Source: an uncultured Halomicronema sp. (GTDB taxonomy: Bacteria > Cyanobacteriota > Cyanobacteriia > Phormidesmidales > Phormidesmidaceae). From it: a stretch of 6,666 nt of DNA. This document shows positions 4,817 through 6,666 of the stretch, one piece after another; the first letter of the stretch is position 1; the number at the start of each line of letters is the position of its first letter. The notes beneath the pieces are model-generated. The model made no database searches, had not been told where the DNA came from, and saw only the letters and a list, made by a program, of their open reading frames with translations. The stretch lies in the NCBI GenBank assembly GCA_937897665.1, contig CALCPB010000531.1:1-6666 (forward strand), in the 5' to 3' direction. The translations under genes were made by a program, and so were the position numbers.

Positions 4817-6019
4817 TTGGTTACTACCGCTCACAACGTCCAAGAAAACATTCAACCCTCGGATGTTCAATCGCCTGTCAAAGACCGAGTCGCGGTGCTC
4901 TTGATGGGGTACGGGGAAGTTGAGAGTTACGAAGATTTTGCTAACTACAACGAGCAGGCCCTCAATCTCCTCACGGCCAAATTTGCTCCCGTTCCCACCT
5001 GGGTGTATCCGCCCCTGGCCAAACTACTGGCCATGTTTGATCTGCATGAGTGGAGCCACCAACACGATCAGTTCATTTCTCCCCACAATGCGATTTTTGA
5101 AAAGCAGCGCGCGGGCATCGAGCAAGCGCTGCAGTCTCAATGGGGCGATCGCGTTGAAGTCTTCAAGGCCTTTAACTTTTGCAAGCCGTTTCTGCCCGAG
5201 CAAGTGTTAGAAACGGTTAAAGCCCAAGGTTTCACGAAGCTGTTGTTTTATCCGCTGCTGGTGGGGGACTCCAGCTTTACCAGCGGCATCGCCGTTGAGC
5301 AAGTGAACAACGCCTTGGCCAAGCTCAGCGAGGGCAGCGAACATTGGGTAAAAGGGGTGCGATATATTCCCTCTTTCTTCAACGAACCGGCCTATCTGGA
5401 TCTGATGGTGCAGATGGTTGAGGAGAAGATTGAGGCCGAACTCGCCAATGCCTATCTGCCCTCACAAATCGGCATCGTTTTGATGAATCACGGCTGTCCC
5501 TTTGAAGCCAAAGGATTTACCTCTGGCATCGATGAGAGTCAGATGCTCTATGAGCGCGTGCGAGAGCGCCTGATTCACCGCTATCCCTTGATTTCTGTCG
5601 GCTGGCTCAACCATCAGACGCCGCTGATTAAGTGGACTCAGCCCAATACCAAGCTGGCCGCTCAAAACTTAATTGAGCTCGGCGCTAAAGCCTTGGTGTT
5701 TATGCCTATCGGATTTGCCACCGAAAACCACGAAACGCTGTTGGATGTAGACCACATCATTGAAACTGTGCGGGCCAAGCACAAAGATGTTTCGTTCATT
5801 CAGATGCCCTGCGTGAATGACCATCCAATATTTTTGACGATGGTGGCAGATTGGGCCAACGATCACATCCGCGCTTTGTTAGAAGCAGAACCCCTCGCGG
5901 TCAATCCGGGGTTGGCGATCGCCCAAGCTCAAGCTCAGGCCAACCATGAACATGCTCACGGTCATTCGCATAATCATGGCCATACTCACGAGCATCATGG
6001 TCATACCCACAGTCACTAA
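4817..6019 (+). CDS. Ferrochelatase-superfamily protein with C-terminal polyhistidine tail
   Basis: This 400-residue protein follows the ferrochelatase (HemH) plan: VAVLLMGYGEVESYEDF (25-41) matches the opening strand and loop, LFYPLLVGDSSFTSG (143-157) the first-domain end, GIVLMNHGCP (219-228) the motif carrying the catalytic His (H225), LIKWTQPNTK (270-279) the WxxP region, and VFMPIGFATENHETLLDVD (294-312) the motif carrying the catalytic Glu (E306). So a metal-inserting chelatase acting on a tetrapyrrole is plausible. The protein is divergent from ordinary cyanobacterial HemH and lacks its C-terminal chlorophyll-binding-type membrane helix. Instead it has an Ala-Gln linker (368-375) and a tail with 13 His in residues 377-400, like tails of nickel or cobalt chelatases and chaperones. 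The metal and substrate cannot be read from sequence. It could be a second ferrochelatase, a Co/Ni chelatase or a metal-storing relative. It starts with TTG. Confidence 0.85.
   Translation: MVTTAHNVQENIQPSDVQSPVKDRVAVLLMGYGEVESYEDFANYNEQALNLLTAKFAPVPTWVYPPLAKLLAMFDLHEWSHQHDQFISPHNAIFEKQRAGIEQALQSQWGDRVEVFKAFNFCKPFLPEQVLETVKAQGFTKLLFYPLLVGDSSFTSGIAVEQVNNALAKLSEGSEHWVKGVRYIPSFFNEPAYLDLMVQMVEEKIEAELANAYLPSQIGIVLMNHGCPFEAKGFTSGIDESQMLYERVRERLIHRYPLISVGWLNHQTPLIKWTQPNTKLAAQNLIELGAKALVFMPIGFATENHETLLDVDHIIETVRAKHKDVSFIQMPCVNDHPIFLTMVADWANDHIRALLEAEPLAVNPGLAIAQAQAQANHEHAHGHSHNHGHTHEHHGHTHSH
5945..6016 (+). repeat. His-codon-rich tract encoding the metal-binding tail
   Basis: Over 72 bases, 13 of 24 codons are CAT or CAC, spaced mostly every second codon with Gly, Ser, Thr, Asn, Glu or Ala between. 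The codons are mixed CAT and CAC rather than one copied unit, so selection for the protein sequence is more likely than a recent slippage expansion. The stop codon follows directly. Confidence 0.85.
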
Positions 6020-6052
6020 TTGTTGACTGTCTGTCATCACTAGGATCACGAC

Positions 6053-6107
6053 AAGAGCCGCTTTTTGCCTGCTCATCTTGAGCACAATCGAGCTCAGAGC
6101 GGCTTTT
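6053..6107 (+). terminator. Large stem-loop after the chelatase-like gene
   Basis: AAGAGCCGCT (6053-6062) pairs with AGCGGCTTTT (6098-6107) through one G-U pair. The internal part holds a second hairpin, TGCTCA (6070-6075) with TGAGCA (6079-6084) around TCT. The stem ends in four T but then GGACG, so it is a plausible but not ideal intrinsic terminator, 33 bases after the stop codon. Confidence 0.5.
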
Positions 6108-6111
6108 GGAC

Positions 6112-6130
6112 GGGGCCGTCTGACGGCCCC
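6112..6130 (+). terminator. GC-rich hairpin, second element of a tandem terminator
   Basis: GGGGCCGT (6112-6119) and ACGGCCCC (6123-6130) form a perfect 8-bp stem around CTG, followed by TTGAGATATT. It lies four bases after the preceding stem-loop. The U-run is weak, but together with the first stem it probably ends transcription ahead of the ABC transporter gene. Confidence 0.45.
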
Positions 6131-6275
6131 TTGAGATATTGACGCTCCCAAGATTAGTGAGGCGATCGCGGCAGCTTGATTGTCCCATCACAGGGATCAA
6201 TCAGACTTGGTGGTGTCTGCCTCCAGCGATCACGCAGGTGCGGCTGTTTCCCGTCATGGACGCTATCGTAGAGGC
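6131..6275. other. Region upstream of the ABC transporter gene
   Basis: These 145 bases hold one HIP1 site (6162-6169) and the likely promoter region of the ABC gene, although no good -35/-10 pair is evident. A short ORF, from GTG at 6157 or ATG at 6256, ends at 6279 and overlaps the ABC start codon as ATGA. Its predicted peptide has no recognisable features. Confidence 0.35.
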
Positions 6276-6666
6276 ATGAAGCCACTCATTGAACTCCGCC
6301 AGGTCAGCAAGGTCTATGGCATTGACAACACCGAAGTCCGAGCGCTATGGGATGTTAACTTAACCGTTGAGCCCGGCGAATATTGCTCGATCATGGGGCC
6401 GTCGGGGTCAGGTAAATCCACCGCCATGAATTTGATTGGCTGCCTCGATCGCCCCACATCGGGAGCCTATTATTTAGACGGTGAAAATGTGGCCGAGCTA
6501 GATGATGACGCTTTGGCCCATATCCGTAACCGCAAAATCGGCTTCGTGTTTCAGCAGTTTCATCTGTTGCCTCAGCTCACCGCCATCGAAAACGTCATGT
6601 TGCCCATGGTGTATTCAGGGGTTGCCAGTCAAGAGCGCCAAGCGCGGGCCGCTGCCGCCTTGAAGC
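6276..6666 (+). CDS. ABC transporter ATP-binding protein, LolD/MacB type, 3'-truncated by window end
   Basis: The first 130 codons of an ABC ATPase are present without a stop, so the gene continues beyond the window. Walker A is GPSGSGKST (residues 41-49) and the Q-loop is FVFQQFHLLPQLTAIENVMLP (about 90-110, Q93/Q94). The phrase NLIGCLDRPTSGAYYLDG (52-69) and the FHLLPQLTAIENV stretch are typical of the MacB/LolD/DevA group, which power export or extraction of lipids, lipoproteins, peptides or drugs together with a FtsX-like permease. The signature motif, Walker B and H-loop would lie downstream and are not seen. The ATG at 6276 is chosen because the family usually starts a few residues before the first strand (IELRQVSKVYG). 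GAGG lies only one base before it, too close for a normal ribosome site. The permease and any membrane fusion partner are probably just outside. Confidence 0.9.
   Translation, partial: MKPLIELRQVSKVYGIDNTEVRALWDVNLTVEPGEYCSIMGPSGSGKSTAMNLIGCLDRPTSGAYYLDGENVAELDDDALAHIRNRKIGFVFQQFHLLPQLTAIENVMLPMVYSGVASQERQARAAAALK

Noticed and set aside
4776..4904. ATG-start ORF of 42 codons beginning upstream of the chelatase-like gene
   Set aside because: It is in the wrong frame for the conserved ferrochelatase sequence, and no ribosome site precedes it. The GAGGA at 4806-4810 serves the TTG start instead.
4657..4923. GTG-start ORF of 88 codons covering the leader of the chelatase-like gene
   Set aside because: It overlaps the chelatase-like gene in another frame, its second half has the composition of a shadow reading, and it lacks a ribosome site or recognisable domain.
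135..6169. Eight copies of GCGATCGC scattered across the window as a possible repeat system
   Set aside because: This is HIP1, a well-known cyanobacterial octamer found genome-wide. It supports the taxonomic call but is not a local novelty.
5879..6200. Minus-strand ORFs rich in Met/Val/Asp opposite the His tail
   Set aside because: Their composition is the reverse complement of the CAT/CAC-rich tract (ATG/GTG codons). They have no independent support.

Overview
The window looks like chromosomal DNA from a cyanobacterium. The octamer GCGATCGC (HIP1), typical of many cyanobacterial genomes, occurs at 135, 371, 1764, 3451, 3828, 5145, 5915 and 6162. Several predicted proteins belong to families found mainly in cyanobacteria (DUF4079, DUF3120, a DICT-domain regulator, a plastid/cyanobacterial type of DUF2993 protein). 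The genus cannot be fixed from the sequence alone. No rRNA, tRNA, CRISPR array, insertion sequence or phage gene was seen.

Left part (46-2570, minus strand): three tightly packed genes that read like one operon. In order of transcription they are a DICT-domain protein with a degenerate HD-GYP-like C-terminus, a pentapeptide-repeat protein that starts inside the stop codon of the first gene (ATGA overlap), and a small four-helix membrane protein of the DUF4079 family 18 bases further on. A hairpin overlaps the stop codon of the last gene.

Middle part (2571-4497, minus strand): two separately spaced genes, a DUF2993 (LmeA-like, lipid-binding fold) protein with a good sigma-70-type promoter, and a multi-spanning DUF3120 membrane protein. 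Their flanks of 163 and 237 bases hold no convincing gene.

Right part (4498-6666, plus strand): a 319-base divergent control region, then a ferrochelatase-superfamily protein that starts with TTG, keeps the family's catalytic His and Glu, and ends in a tail with 13 histidines in 24 residues. It is followed by two consecutive hairpins, and then by the first 130 codons of a LolD/MacB-type ABC transporter ATPase that runs off the end.

How the genes may work together: the left operon couples a probable sensor or binding protein to two structural or membrane proteins whose output is unknown. The His-tailed chelatase suggests tetrapyrrole metal insertion or handling of a divalent metal, and it is divergently placed from an uncharacterised membrane protein. 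No clear new multi-gene defence or mobile system is visible. The most unusual items are the His-tailed chelatase with its operator-like upstream dyad, and the inactive-looking HD-GYP regulator coupled to a pentapeptide-repeat protein.
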